A DNA stretch of 64,000 nucleotides, taken from positions 2,294,001-2,358,000 of the forward strand of contig NZ_CP073105.1 in the NCBI RefSeq assembly GCF_018138085.1. Reading direction: 5' to 3'. Both the position numbers and the translations under genes were made by a program. This DNA comes from Stutzerimonas stutzeri (GTDB lineage: Bacteria > Pseudomonadota > Gammaproteobacteria > Pseudomonadales > Pseudomonadaceae). Position 1 is the first letter of the stretch; each line of letters begins with the position of its first letter. Below are positions 1 to 7,622 of this stretch, piece after piece. The notes under the pieces are model-generated. The model saw only the letters and a list, made by a program, of their open reading frames with translations, made no database searches and had not been told where the DNA came from.

Positions 1-474
1 GACATTCGCTGACCAGCTTCACTGGTCGTCCCCCGGCAACAAGGGTGAGTGCGCAATCCATTTTCGCGACCGGGCGATCTCCACGGCCTCTTTGAGGATT
101 TCTGCTTCCATCGTTTTCTTGCCCAGCATCCGTTGCAGTTCACGGATCTGCTTGAGCGCATCGCTCAGCTCGGAGGCAGGTACCACGGCTTCGCCAGCAC
201 TGACCGCCGACAAACTGCCGTCTTGGTAAAGCTTGCGCCACAGGAATAGTTGGTTGGCATTGATGCCGTTACGCCGAGCCACCAACGAAACGCTCTGCCC
301 GGGCTCAAGGCTCTCTCGAACCATGGTCAGCTTTTGCTCAGGGCTCCAGCGGCGCCGCCGCTCCCGACCCAAAAGCTCCCCACTCTTATCGTTGCTATTA
401 GTCATAAACATAACCGTTTGCCTATCCCTTATCGTAAGGGGGAAACGGTGTCCTGTCTTTCAGGGGGCTCGTTC
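1..474 (-). mobile_element. Right part of an IS3-family (IS2-group) insertion sequence, cut by the window edge
   Basis: The minus strand carries the IS2-group orfA; the orfB that should follow by frameshifting lies beyond position 1. The outer end is probably near 449-474, where the sequence TGTCCTGTCTTTCAGGGGGC resembles the C-rich/G-rich terminal repeats of IS2-type elements. Just outside it starts REP-like sequence. The exact terminal repeat and any target duplication cannot be fixed because the other end is not in the window. Confidence 0.7.
19..411 (-). CDS. IS3-family transposase OrfA (IS2 group)
   Basis: This 130-residue protein is the small DNA-binding subunit of an IS3-type transposase. 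An N-terminal helix-turn-helix ([20 protein letters not shown], then [11 protein letters not shown]) is followed by a leucine-zipper-like segment ([24 protein letters not shown]) and the usual IS2-group ending WIAHSPLL. In this family OrfA is fused to the DDE catalytic OrfB by programmed -1 frameshifting near the end of orfA; orfB would lie to the left of the window. Two starts are possible, at 411 or two codons later; nothing in the sequence decides between them. Confidence 0.88.
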   Translation of the reverse strand: MFMTNSNDKSGELLGRERRRRWSPEQKLTMVRESLEPGQSVSLVARRNGINANQLFLWRKLYQDGSLSAVSAGEAVVPASELSDALKQIRELQRMLGKKTMEAEILKEAVEIARSRKWIAHSPLLPGDDQ

Positions 475-475
475 A

Positions 476-650
476 GAGACCGCTCCCACGGTTGCCCGGT
501 GCATTTTGTAGGAGCGGTCTTGACCGCGAGCTCTTCGATATCTGTGTGTCTCAAGTCTCGCAGTGATAACCCGCACCGAATGATCTATTTGCCTGGAAGC
601 CTTTCGCGGTCGAGACCGCTCCCGCGGTTGCCCGGTGCATCGTAGGAGAA
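476..650. repeat. REP-like palindromic sequence next to the IS end
   Basis: A 28-base segment GAGACCGCTCCC(A/G)CGGTTGCCC... occurs twice (about 477-506 and 615-644). The first copy continues into TGTAGGAGCGGTCTTGACCGCGA, an inverted arm; the second follows TCGCGGTCGAGACCG. These are the two halves of Pseudomonas REP elements. The IS end abuts the first copy just after its expected left arm, suggesting that the element inserted into a REP unit. No gene is visible here apart from the leader of the AraC gene. Confidence 0.6.
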
Positions 651-701
651 GCCTTTTTCGGCTAACCTGAAGCCTCTTGCAGCAGCTAGTGGCAGCCCGT
701 C

Positions 702-1547
702 ATGCATCAGCCAGACACCACAGATCGGCACACCCTCGCGGGCTCGAGCTTCTGGCGGGACCACACGTTGCCGTTCATCGAGTCGCGCAGCGTCGCGGAT
801 GGCCGCCGCGTCTGCTATGCGCGGCACAGCCATGAGACCTTCTCCGTCGGCTTGATCGACAGTGGTGCCAGCACCTACATCAATGGCGATCAACAGTGCC
901 GCATCGAGGCGGGCACGCTGGTCCTGATGAATCCCGGTGACGTACATGCCTGCAACCCGATCCGCGATCAGCCCTGGGCGTACCGCATGCTGTATGTCGA
1001 CGCCGACTGGCTGAGCGATCTGCAGGATGAGCTGGGCATGGACGGCGCCGGGTTTCGCGGCTTCGCGCCGATTCTGACGCGTGATGCCAACCTGCAGGCC
1101 GGTTTCAGACGGTTGCATGCAGTGTTGACCGACGACCAAGCCGACCCTTTGCACAAGCACAGCACCGCAGTAGAGTTCTTCAGCGCCATGCATCAGCGCC
1201 TGGGGATGCAGACCACGGCCCCAGTGAGCGACCCGAAGCTGAAACGTGCCGCCGAGTTCATCGCCGACAACTATCAGCGTTCCCTGAAGCTGGAAGAGAT
1301 CTGCTCGACGGCTGGTGTGTCGGTATCGGGCCTGATCCGATCGTTCAGGAGGCATTACGGGATGACGCCGCACGCCTATCTGACCAACCGTCGTGTCCAG
1401 TTCGCTCGCGAGCAATTGCGCCGTGGCGTGCCGATCGCCGAGGTGGCCCTGGCCGCCGGTTTCGCCGATCAGGCGCATCTGCAACGCGCCTTCAAACAAC
1501 TGCTGGCGGCAACGCCCGGGCACTACCGCGGACAGCGTCGCGCCTAG
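702..1547 (+). CDS. AraC-family transcriptional regulator with cupin sensor domain
   Basis: A 281-residue AraC/XylS regulator. The N-terminal half (about residues 20-150) is an AraC-type ligand-binding cupin, with the typical HSHETFSVGLIDSG strand and the turn MNPGDVHACNP. The C-terminal hundred residues contain the two helix-turn-helix motifs (LKLEEICSTAGVSVSGLIRS and AEVALAAGFADQAHLQRAFK, followed by TPGHYR). It converges on a LysE-type exporter gene. AraC/LysE neighbours are common in Pseudomonas, and it may control that exporter, but no operator is seen. The ATG at 702 has no strong ribosome-binding site. The inducer cannot be told from sequence. Confidence 0.9.
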   Translation: MHQPDTTDRHTLAGSSFWRDHTLPFIESRSVADGRRVCYARHSHETFSVGLIDSGASTYINGDQQCRIEAGTLVLMNPGDVHACNPIRDQPWAYRMLYVDADWLSDLQDELGMDGAGFRGFAPILTRDANLQAGFRRLHAVLTDDQADPLHKHSTAVEFFSAMHQRLGMQTTAPVSDPKLKRAAEFIADNYQRSLKLEEICSTAGVSVSGLIRSFRRHYGMTPHAYLTNRRVQFAREQLRRGVPIAEVALAAGFADQAHLQRAFKQLLAATPGHYRGQRRA

Positions 1548-1597
1548 CCGGGCGAGTGGGGCGGCTGGACTGATGCGGGCTCGCTAGAGCGCCAACC

Positions 1598-2185
1598 CTA
1601 GAACATCAACAGATAGGCCGCGCAGCCAACCAGCAGCGCCGCCATCACCCGGTTGAACAATCGCAGCCGCGCGGCATTGTTCAGGTAATGCCGCAGAAAG
1701 GTGCCGGCATAGGCCCAGCAGGCCAACGAGGCGTAGCAGATCACGAAGTAGATCGCCGCGAAGCGCCACACCGAAGGCGTATCACCGGCAGCCGCGAACA
1801 ACCCCATGCCGGCCACCGAGGCCAGCCAGGCCTTCGGATTCAACCACTGCATCATGGCGCCGTAGAGCATCGTCGGCTGCAGCGTCGGTTTGTCGGTGCT
1901 CAGTCGACCGTCGTCGCGTGCTAGTCGGTAGGCCATGTAAATCAGGAACGCGACGCCGGCCAGCCGGATCGATTCGGTCAACCAGGGCCATCGTCCCAGC
2001 ACCTCGCTCAGTCCCAGACCGATCAGCAACAGCAGCAGGGTAAAGCCGATGGTGGCGCCGCTGACATGGCGCATGGCGGCGCGCAGGCCGAACTGGGCGC
2101 CGCTGCTCAGGGCGACGATGTTGACCGGGCCGGGTGAGATGGACGAGGCCAGCGCAAAGGCGGCCATGGACAGGAACAGGCTCAT
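1598..2185 (-). CDS. LysE-family amino-acid exporter
   Basis: A 195-residue inner-membrane protein of the LysE/RhtB family, whose members export amino acids or homoserine-lactone-like compounds. The start at 2185 (MSLFLSMAAFALASSISPGP) is preceded at six bases by AGGAG; a longer frame upstream lacks membrane character. The hallmark SPGPVN motif lies at about residues 16-21 in the first membrane segment, followed by GAQFGLRAAMRHVSGATIGF. Five to six hydrophobic segments are visible, with a conserved LNPKAWLA loop in the middle. Substrate unknown. It converges with the AraC gene. Confidence 0.88.
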   Translation of the reverse strand: MSLFLSMAAFALASSISPGPVNIVALSSGAQFGLRAAMRHVSGATIGFTLLLLLIGLGLSEVLGRWPWLTESIRLAGVAFLIYMAYRLARDDGRLSTDKPTLQPTMLYGAMMQWLNPKAWLASVAGMGLFAAAGDTPSVWRFAAIYFVICYASLACWAYAGTFLRHYLNNAARLRLFNRVMAALLVGCAAYLLMF

Positions 2186-2273
2186 CGAAACTCCTAGGTT
2201 CACGCAGGGATGACAGCGCGAAGATAGGAGGAGGCGTTGCGCAGGTATTGAATGAAATGCGCGTTGTAGCGGC

Positions 2274-2915
2274 TTACCAGCGCAGCAGGCGCGGCCCCAG
2301 CAAGGCACCGATCGCCGTAGGTACCAGCATGCCCAGCACGTACCAGACCGCCCAGAAGGCCACGCTCATCTCCGGGCAGTGCAGGCTGTAGGCCAGCGTC
2401 GCCATCGAGCCTGCCAACAGGCCGCTTGCCGCCCCGGCCAGGCGCAACCGGGTTGGCGCCAGTCCGCGCATGGCCCAGAACACGGTGAAGAACGCCGGTA
2501 TCGAAAGCACGGCGATATTGATCGGGCAGCTTCGCCAGGTATTGCCGAGTACCAACGCCCAGCGGCTATCGGCCGACACGCTGGCCAGCAGCCCCGCTGC
2601 CGCCAACCACACGACGAGCACCGGCAGGCCGATCGCCGCCCAGCTGCCACCAGCGCGCATGCCGGGCCGAGAGAGGCGGGTGGTCATCATCAGAGCGCCG
2701 CCGAGCAGCGAAGCCGGCAGCGCCAATTTGCCCCAGAACAGCGGGGTGGCTGCAATCTCGGCCAGATCCGGTCGCAGACCAAAAAACGTCAGCAATACCA
2801 GCAAAGCGAGAAGCAGGCCGATCACCACGGCGAGGCTGAAGCGCTTGGCGACGACCTGGGGTTCGACCGGCGGCACGTTGCTGGCAAGCATGGAAATCAG
2901 GTCATCGGTCTTCAT
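2274..2915 (-). CDS. nrsF: NrsF (DUF1109) membrane anti-sigma factor
   Basis: A 213-residue inner-membrane protein of the DUF1109/NrsF family, the dedicated anti-sigma factor of SigF-type ECF sigma factors. A short cytoplasmic N-terminus (MKTDDLISMLASNVPPVEP) is followed by six hydrophobic segments. Two Cys residues (RSCPINIAVL and YSLHCPEMS, at about residues 129 and 180) are the conserved pair of the family, proposed to sense metal or thiol state. Its start overlaps the stop of the sigma gene by four bases (ATGA), so the two are translationally coupled. The pair is divergent from the bufferin genes it presumably controls. Confidence 0.9.
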   Translation of the reverse strand: MKTDDLISMLASNVPPVEPQVVAKRFSLAVVIGLLLALLVLLTFFGLRPDLAEIAATPLFWGKLALPASLLGGALMMTTRLSRPGMRAGGSWAAIGLPVLVVWLAAAGLLASVSADSRWALVLGNTWRSCPINIAVLSIPAFFTVFWAMRGLAPTRLRLAGAASGLLAGSMATLAYSLHCPEMSVAFWAVWYVLGMLVPTAIGALLGPRLLRW

Positions 2916-3478
2916 CGGGAACCTCTAATCAGGGCGGCGAGCGTCTTCAAACCGCGGTGCACGCCGACCTTGACGGCTGATACGGACAGGCCCGTCAGTG
3001 TGGCGGTCTCGCTCACCGATAGCCCCTGCAGCTTCACGTAAAGAATCGGCAGGCGCTGTTTGTCCGGCAATTGTTCGAGCAACTGGGTCAGATCGCGCTG
3101 TGCCTGCTCGGCCTGGTTGTCCTCATCGGCAAGCAGCATCGCGTCGTCGTCCAGCGGGTCGTTGAGCGCGTCATGTCGCGCATGGGCGCGGAAATAGTCC
3201 ATCAGCTTGTAGCGTGCGATGGCCTGTACCCAGGCGGTCAGCGGCTGATCGGCGCGATAGGTGTGCCGCGCGTTATGCACCGCCAGCAAGGCTTCCTGCA
3301 GCAGGTCCTCGACGTCTGCCGAGTGCAGCCGACGCCTGAGATAGCTGCGCAGATGCGCACCGAGCAATGTCAGGAACTGCCGATAAGACGCCTCGTCACC
3401 CTCCAGTCCTCGCAACAGCAGTGCTTGCAGGCGGGTTTCGCGCGCCTTCAATGCCTCATGGTGGGTAGTTCGTTCCAT
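2912..3478 (-). CDS. sigF: ECF RNA polymerase sigma factor, SigF type
   Basis: Sigma-70 family ECF factor of up to 188 residues. Region 2 (SYRQFLTLLGAHLRSYLRRR, DVEDLLQEALLAVHNARHTY, WVQAIARYKLMDYFR) and region 4 (LPDKQRLPILYVKLQGLSVS, TATLTGLSVSAVKVGVHRGL) are intact. With NrsF it forms a SigF/NrsF pair; in Caulobacter this pair governs genes for copper-binding bufferins. The ATG at 3478 has no ribosome-binding site and lies inside a copy of the presumed SigF promoter (3467-3494). If that promoter is used, translation must begin downstream, perhaps at TTG 3451 or 3415, or on a very short leader. The start is therefore uncertain. Confidence 0.9.
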   Translation of the reverse strand: MERTTHHEALKARETRLQALLLRGLEGDEASYRQFLTLLGAHLRSYLRRRLHSADVEDLLQEALLAVHNARHTYRADQPLTAWVQAIARYKLMDYFRAHARHDALNDPLDDDAMLLADEDNQAEQAQRDLTQLLEQLPDKQRLPILYVKLQGLSVSETATLTGLSVSAVKVGVHRGLKTLAALIRGSR

Positions 3479-3494
3479 CGGGCGCTCTGGTTAC
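3467..3494 (-). promoter_or_regulatory. Putative SigF promoter for sigF-nrsF (autoregulation)
   Basis: On the minus strand GTAACC (3494-3489), exactly 16 bases, then CGAACT (3472-3467). This matches the GTAACC-N16-CGAA motif described for SigF-type ECF factors, and an identical motif faces the bufferin genes. The -10 box overlaps codons 3-4 of the longest sigF frame. Confidence 0.65.
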
Positions 3495-3608
3495 AAGGGG
3501 AGAGAATTTTTGCTACGGCAATTTCTCTGGGCTCGGTGAGCCATCAGGCTGGGGCGTCGCTACGGTAGGGCGGCCCGAAAGAAATCTCAAAAATATTTTT
3601 CACCGCCT

Positions 3609-3636
3609 GTAACCGTTGCCCCACACCTTGCGAACT
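3609..3636 (+). promoter_or_regulatory. Putative SigF promoter for bufABC-doxX
   Basis: GTAACC (3609-3614), a 16-base spacer, CGAACT (3631-3636). Same boxes and spacing as the copy pointing at sigF. It lies about 58 bases before the bufA start codon, a sensible distance for a promoter. Confidence 0.75.
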
Positions 3637-3693
3637 ATCGATTGAGTGGCCGGCAAATCCGCTGGCCGCATTGCGACCCCCACGGAGAATCAC

Positions 3694-3966
3694 ATGAACA
3701 CTCTCGCTCTTACCGCTGCTGCCGTTGCGCTTGCTTCCCTTGCCGCCGGTGTAACGGCTGCCGAAAAAACCGAAGGCGCCATGGAGAAATGCTATGGCGT
3801 CGCACTCGCCGGGCAGAACGATTGCAAAGCGGGCGCCGGAACAAGCTGCGCTGGCACGTCGAAAATGGACTACCAGGGCAACGCGTGGAAGAACGTTCCG
3901 GCCGGCACCTGCACCTCGATCGAGACGCCCAAGGGCAAGGGCTCGCTGACTCCGATCGAATCCTGA
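3694..3966 (+). CDS. bufA1: Bufferin precursor BufA1 (DUF2282), copper-buffering RiPP
   Basis: A 90-residue secreted precursor. The start at 3694 has GGAGAA five bases upstream; a signal peptide ([20 protein letters not shown], cleavage after TAA) precedes a mature region with four conserved Cys in the contexts [17 protein letters not shown] and GTCTS, plus the [13 protein letters not shown] signature. In characterised bufferins some of these Cys are converted to heterocycles by an MNIO enzyme and the product sequesters copper in the periplasm. It is the first gene of a tight operon with bufB, bufC and doxX, and carries a SigF-type promoter. Copper as the ligand here is inferred from family knowledge. 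Confidence 0.92.
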   Translation: MNTLALTAAAVALASLAAGVTAAEKTEGAMEKCYGVALAGQNDCKAGAGTSCAGTSKMDYQGNAWKNVPAGTCTSIETPKGKGSLTPIES

Positions 3967-3981
3967 TTGCGTAGGCTGCCG

Positions 3982-4824
3982 ATGAACATGTCAGCTCAGC
4001 TGGGTGCCGGCCTCAGTCTCAAGCCGGAGTACTACGAGGCGGCGCATGCATGTACCGCCTCCGGGCTCTGGTTCGAGGTGCATCCAGAGAACTACATGCT
4101 CAGCGGCGGCCCTCGTCTGGCCTGGCTGGAGGCGGTCGGCGAGCGGCACCCGTTGTCGCTGCACGGCGTGTCGCTGTCGCTGGCGGCGGACTGCCCGCCG
4201 GACGAGCTGCACCTGCAACGCCTCAAAACCCTGGCCGAACGGGTTCGGCCAACCTTAATTTCGGAACACCTTGCCTGGTCCGCCTGGCGAGGTCAGTACC
4301 ATCCCGATCTGTTGCCGTTTCCTCGCACCGATGCCGCGCTCGCGCGGATCGTCGCTAACGTTCAGCGCACCCAGGAGCTGCTTGGACGACAGATCGCCGT
4401 CGAGAACCCCAGCCATTACCTGCGCATCGAGGGGCACGAGTGGGACGAGATCGACTTTCTCGGCGAGCTGGCCAAACGCAGTGGCTGCGGCCTGCTGCTG
4501 GACATCAACAACGTCTACGTCAGCGCACATAACCTTGGCTTCGATGCGCACGCCTATGTCGATCGATTTCCCGCTCAAGCGGTACTCGAGGTGCATCTGG
4601 CCGGGCACAGCGAGGACCCGCAAAGCGATTCAGCGTTGCTGATCGACTCCCACGACGCGCCGATCACCGCGGCTGTCTGGGCCTTGTACCAACGACTGAT
4701 CGAACGCATCGGTGCACGGCCGACGCTTATCGAACGCGACGATCAGTTGCCAGCTTTCGCAGACTTGCTGGGCGAGCGTGATTGCGCGCAGCGCCTGCTC
4801 GATGGCCAGAGGAGGGCGGTATGA
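3982..4824 (+). CDS. bufB: BufB, multinuclear non-heme iron oxidase (MNIO, DUF692)
   Basis: A 280-residue DUF692/MNIO enzyme, relative of MbnB, that installs the Cys-derived modifications on the bufferin precursor. It has a TIM-barrel-type fold; the metal-ligand motifs can be seen in order: FEVHPENYM, LHGVSLS, LISEHLAWS, AVENPSHYL, LLDINNVYVSAHN, LEVHLAGHS, IDSHD and LIERDDQLP. The ATG at 3982 follows AGG at six bases; an in-frame TTG at 3967 or ATG at 3988 are alternatives. Only 15 bases separate it from bufA1, and its stop overlaps the bufC start (ATGA). All ligands expected for an active enzyme are present. Confidence 0.93.
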   Translation: MNMSAQLGAGLSLKPEYYEAAHACTASGLWFEVHPENYMLSGGPRLAWLEAVGERHPLSLHGVSLSLAADCPPDELHLQRLKTLAERVRPTLISEHLAWSAWRGQYHPDLLPFPRTDAALARIVANVQRTQELLGRQIAVENPSHYLRIEGHEWDEIDFLGELAKRSGCGLLLDINNVYVSAHNLGFDAHAYVDRFPAQAVLEVHLAGHSEDPQSDSALLIDSHDAPITAAVWALYQRLIERIGARPTLIERDDQLPAFADLLGERDCAQRLLDGQRRAV

Positions 4825-5615
4825 GCCTTTCGTTGGGACGATTTCAGGACGCCTTCGTCGATGCCCTGCAGGGTGTCGAGCCGGCAGCGTTAGACGAAGC
4901 GGATAGATTGATCGCGACGCTCACGGCTCAGCCGGGCTTCGCGGTGTATCGCAACACCGTGATGAAAGGCTGCGTGGATGCGCTGCGGGCCAACTTCCCG
5001 ACGGTGGAGCGGCTGGTCGGCGCCGAGTGGTTCGCCGCCGCGGCCGCCATTCATGCCCGGCGTTCGCCTCCGGTACTGGCGCAGCTCATCGAGTACGGCG
5101 CCGACTTCGCGGACTTTCTGCAGACCTTCGAACCTGCACGGGAGTTGCCTTATCTCGCCGGCGTGGCGCACCTCGATCGACTCTGGATCGAAGCGTTCAG
5201 CGCGGCGGAGCAACCGCGGCTGACCTTGGCTGCATTCGCCGCGCAGGCGCCGGAAAAGCTCGCCGAGCTGCGCCTCAAGCCATGCGCTGCGGCACGCTGG
5301 CAGTGGTTCGCATTGCCCGTCTTCACCATCTGGCGTTGCAACCGGGAGCAGCTGGACGTGCCTCGCGATCTCGTTTGGCAAGGCGAAGGCGCGCTGCTGT
5401 GCCGCCGAGATGGCCGCGTCGTCTGGCAGCCGTTGAGTGCCGGCGGCTATGCGTTCCTCGATGCGTGCGCGGCGCAACGCAGGCTGGACGAAGCCTCGGC
5501 GCTGGCACTGCAAGCTCAACCCGATCTGGACTTCAACGACCTGCTGGCACGCCTGTTCGCGGCCGGTGTTTTTGCCGCTGAGCCCAGCGAACTGACGAAC
5601 CATGGAGGCGATTGA
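4821..5615 (+). CDS. bufC: BufC, MbnC-like partner of the MNIO enzyme (DUF2063)
   Basis: A 264-residue protein with an N-terminal DUF2063 domain ([56 protein letters not shown]), the part that docks the peptide onto BufB, and a less conserved C-terminal half. The start at 4821 overlaps the bufB stop (ATGA) and has GGAGGG upstream, so it is translationally coupled. BufB-BufC pairs act as a heterodimer on precursor peptides. Nothing looks broken. Confidence 0.9.
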   Translation: MSLSLGRFQDAFVDALQGVEPAALDEADRLIATLTAQPGFAVYRNTVMKGCVDALRANFPTVERLVGAEWFAAAAAIHARRSPPVLAQLIEYGADFADFLQTFEPARELPYLAGVAHLDRLWIEAFSAAEQPRLTLAAFAAQAPEKLAELRLKPCAAARWQWFALPVFTIWRCNREQLDVPRDLVWQGEGALLCRRDGRVVWQPLSAGGYAFLDACAAQRRLDEASALALQAQPDLDFNDLLARLFAAGVFAAEPSELTNHGGD

Positions 5616-5616
5616 A

Positions 5617-6090
5617 ATGGACAGGCCACACAGCATCTCATCCACCGCTCAGCCGCGGTTGCTTCAACATTGGAATCGGACCGCCGGCTGGCTGCAGACG
5701 GTTATCAGCGACTCCAGCTTGTCGCTGGTCGCGCGCCTCGCGATTGCCGCCGTGTTCTTCTATTCCGGCCGGACCAAGGTCAGCGGCCTATTGACCATCA
5801 AACCGGGCACCTACGACCTGTTCGAGACCGAATACGCGTTGCCGCTACTTTCGCCCCACCTGGCGGCGCACCTGGCGACCTACGCCGAGCACCTGTTTCC
5901 CCTGCTGCTGGTGCTGGGCCTGCTGGCGCGGCTATCGGCGCTGGCGCTGTTGGGGATGACGCTGGTGATTCAGGTATTCGTCTATCCAGATGCCTGGCCG
6001 ACTCACTTGACCTGGATCGGCCTGATGCTGGTCGTGATCGGCCGCGGCGCCGGCTGGTGGTCGCTGGACCGCCTGTTGGGGATTCGCTGA
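5617..6090 (+). CDS. DoxX-family membrane protein of the bufferin operon
   Basis: A 157-residue inner-membrane protein with four hydrophobic segments and DoxX features ([74 protein letters not shown]). The start at 5617, two bases after the bufC stop, is preceded by GGAGG; a frame starting at 5602 overlaps bufC. DoxX proteins are frequent fourth members of bufferin operons, where an electron-transfer role for the MNIO reaction has been suggested; its biochemical role is not established. REP sequence follows immediately. Confidence 0.88.
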   Translation: MDRPHSISSTAQPRLLQHWNRTAGWLQTVISDSSLSLVARLAIAAVFFYSGRTKVSGLLTIKPGTYDLFETEYALPLLSPHLAAHLATYAEHLFPLLLVLGLLARLSALALLGMTLVIQVFVYPDAWPTHLTWIGLMLVVIGRGAGWWSLDRLLGIR

Positions 6091-6119
6091 GCCGTGCGGG
6101 TGAACGGGCTCCGCCGCCC

Positions 6120-6760
6120 TGTAGGAGCAGGCTCTGCCTGCGACCCGAGGTTCAGCCGGTGCGTCGCGGCGGCCCTTTTCGCAGGTAGAACCTGCTCCTA
6201 CATAAAAACCTCTGCCCTGTAGGAGCAGGCTCTGCCTGCGACCCGAGGTTCAGCCGGTGCGTCACGGTCCTGTTTGCAGGTAGAACCTGCTCCTACACAA
6301 AACCGCCACCCTGTAGGAGCAGGCTCTGCCTGCGACCCGTGGTTCAGCCGGTGCGTCGCGGCCCTGTTCGCAGGTAGAACCTGCTCCTACATAAACCGCC
6401 ACCCTGTAGGAGCAGGCTCTGCCTGCGACCCGATGTTCAGCCGGTGCGTCGTGGCCCTTTTCGCAGGTAGAACCTGCTCCTACATAAACCTCTGCCCCTG
6501 TAGGAGCAGGCTCTGCCTGCGACCCGTGGTTCAGCCGGTGCGTCGCGGCCCTGTTCGCAGGTAGAGCCTGCTCCTACATAAAACCGTGTAGGAGCAGGCT
6601 CTGCCTGCGACCCGATGTTCAGCCGGTGCATCGCGACCCTGTTCGCAGGTAAAACCTGCTCCTACACAAAAACCGCCACCCTGTAGGAGCAGGCTCTGCC
6701 TGCGACCCGTGGTCAGCCGGTGCGTCGCGGCCCTTTTCGCAGGTAGAACCTGCTCCTACA
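6120..6760. repeat. Array of seven BIME-like REP units
   Basis: Seven near-identical units begin at 6120, 6218, 6312, 6405, 6499, 6587 and 6682. Each opens with TGTAGGAGCAGGCTCTGCCT and closes with GCAGGTAGAACCTGCTCCTA, so each is a pair of facing REPs around a central GACCCG...TTCAGCCGGTGCGTCG segment. Spacers between units are 9-20 bases, rich in A and C. The array fills the gap between doxX and the HAD gene and has no coding capacity worth naming. Confidence 0.93.
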
Positions 6761-6850
6761 TAAAACTCGACGGGCCGGTTGCAGTCCAAGGCCTGTCCGC
6801 GCATTGGAGGCGTCGCGCCGTTGCCGCGCATTTCATCACCAGGAGACCCG

Positions 6851-7522
6851 ATGGCCACTATTGACCTGCTCATCAGCGATTGCGATGGCGTGATCGTCGA
6901 CAGCGAAATCATCAGCCACCGTGTGCTGTTCGAGGCACTGAGCCTCCATGTTCCGGCTGACCGGCTGGGCGAAGCCCTCGAAGGGACCTTCGGCCTGACG
7001 GTGCCGAGCATCATCGACCTCATCGAAAAGCGCTTCGACCTGAAGATGCCCTCGACATTCGACGAGGACCTGCGGCGGCATAGCGAGAAAGTGGTCGCCG
7101 AAGAAGTCCAGGCGATCCCTGGCGTACGTGACGCGCTGTATGCCATCGATCTGCCGCTGGCCGTTGCGTCCAACAGCCGCCTGCACAACGTCGAGGCTTC
7201 GCTGCGCCGCGCCGGGCTGACCGAGCGCGTGGCGGGGAACATCTTCTGTGCGGAAATGGTGGCCTCGCCCAAACCCGCTCCGGATGTCTATCTGCTGGCC
7301 GCCGAGCGCATGGGCGTGGCGCCCGGGCATTGTCTGGTGGTCGAGGACAGCCCGACCGGCGTACTGGCGGCGCGCACCGCCGGTATGCAGGTGATCGGTT
7401 TCACCGGCGCCAGCCATATTCCGGCCGGCCACGACCAGGCGCTGCATGAGCTGGGTGTATCGGCGGTCATCAGCAACATGCGCGACCTGCCGGCGACGGT
7501 TGCTCGTTTGCTGGGGCATTGA
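6851..7522 (+). CDS. HAD-superfamily phosphatase (subfamily IA, beta-phosphoglucomutase-like)
   Basis: A 223-residue cytoplasmic HAD hydrolase. Motif I is DCDGVIVDSE at residues 10-19 (nucleophile Asp10, acid/base Asp12), followed by a helical cap; motif II is AVASNSR, the motif III Lys is in SPKPAPDVY, and motif IV is VVEDSPTGVLAA. The start at 6851 is preceded by AGGAG. Closest recognisable types are phosphoglycolate phosphatase and YcjU/YqaB-type sugar phosphatases; the substrate cannot be deduced. It stands alone between a REP array and a membrane-protein gene. Confidence 0.87.
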   Translation: MATIDLLISDCDGVIVDSEIISHRVLFEALSLHVPADRLGEALEGTFGLTVPSIIDLIEKRFDLKMPSTFDEDLRRHSEKVVAEEVQAIPGVRDALYAIDLPLAVASNSRLHNVEASLRRAGLTERVAGNIFCAEMVASPKPAPDVYLLAAERMGVAPGHCLVVEDSPTGVLAARTAGMQVIGFTGASHIPAGHDQALHELGVSAVISNMRDLPATVARLLGH

Positions 7523-7622
7523 ATGCCCCAGCGCAGTGATTAAAGGCAACGAAGGTCTTCGACCGTGCGCACGGCCTGAGCTTGATCTTGTCTGTACTGA
7601 AACCTGTGGAAGTGAGTAGCAG

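Noticed and set aside
6120..6760. Regularly spaced repeats that could suggest a CRISPR array
   Set aside because: Units are palindromic pairs with short, similar spacers, and no cas genes are present; these are REP/BIME arrays.
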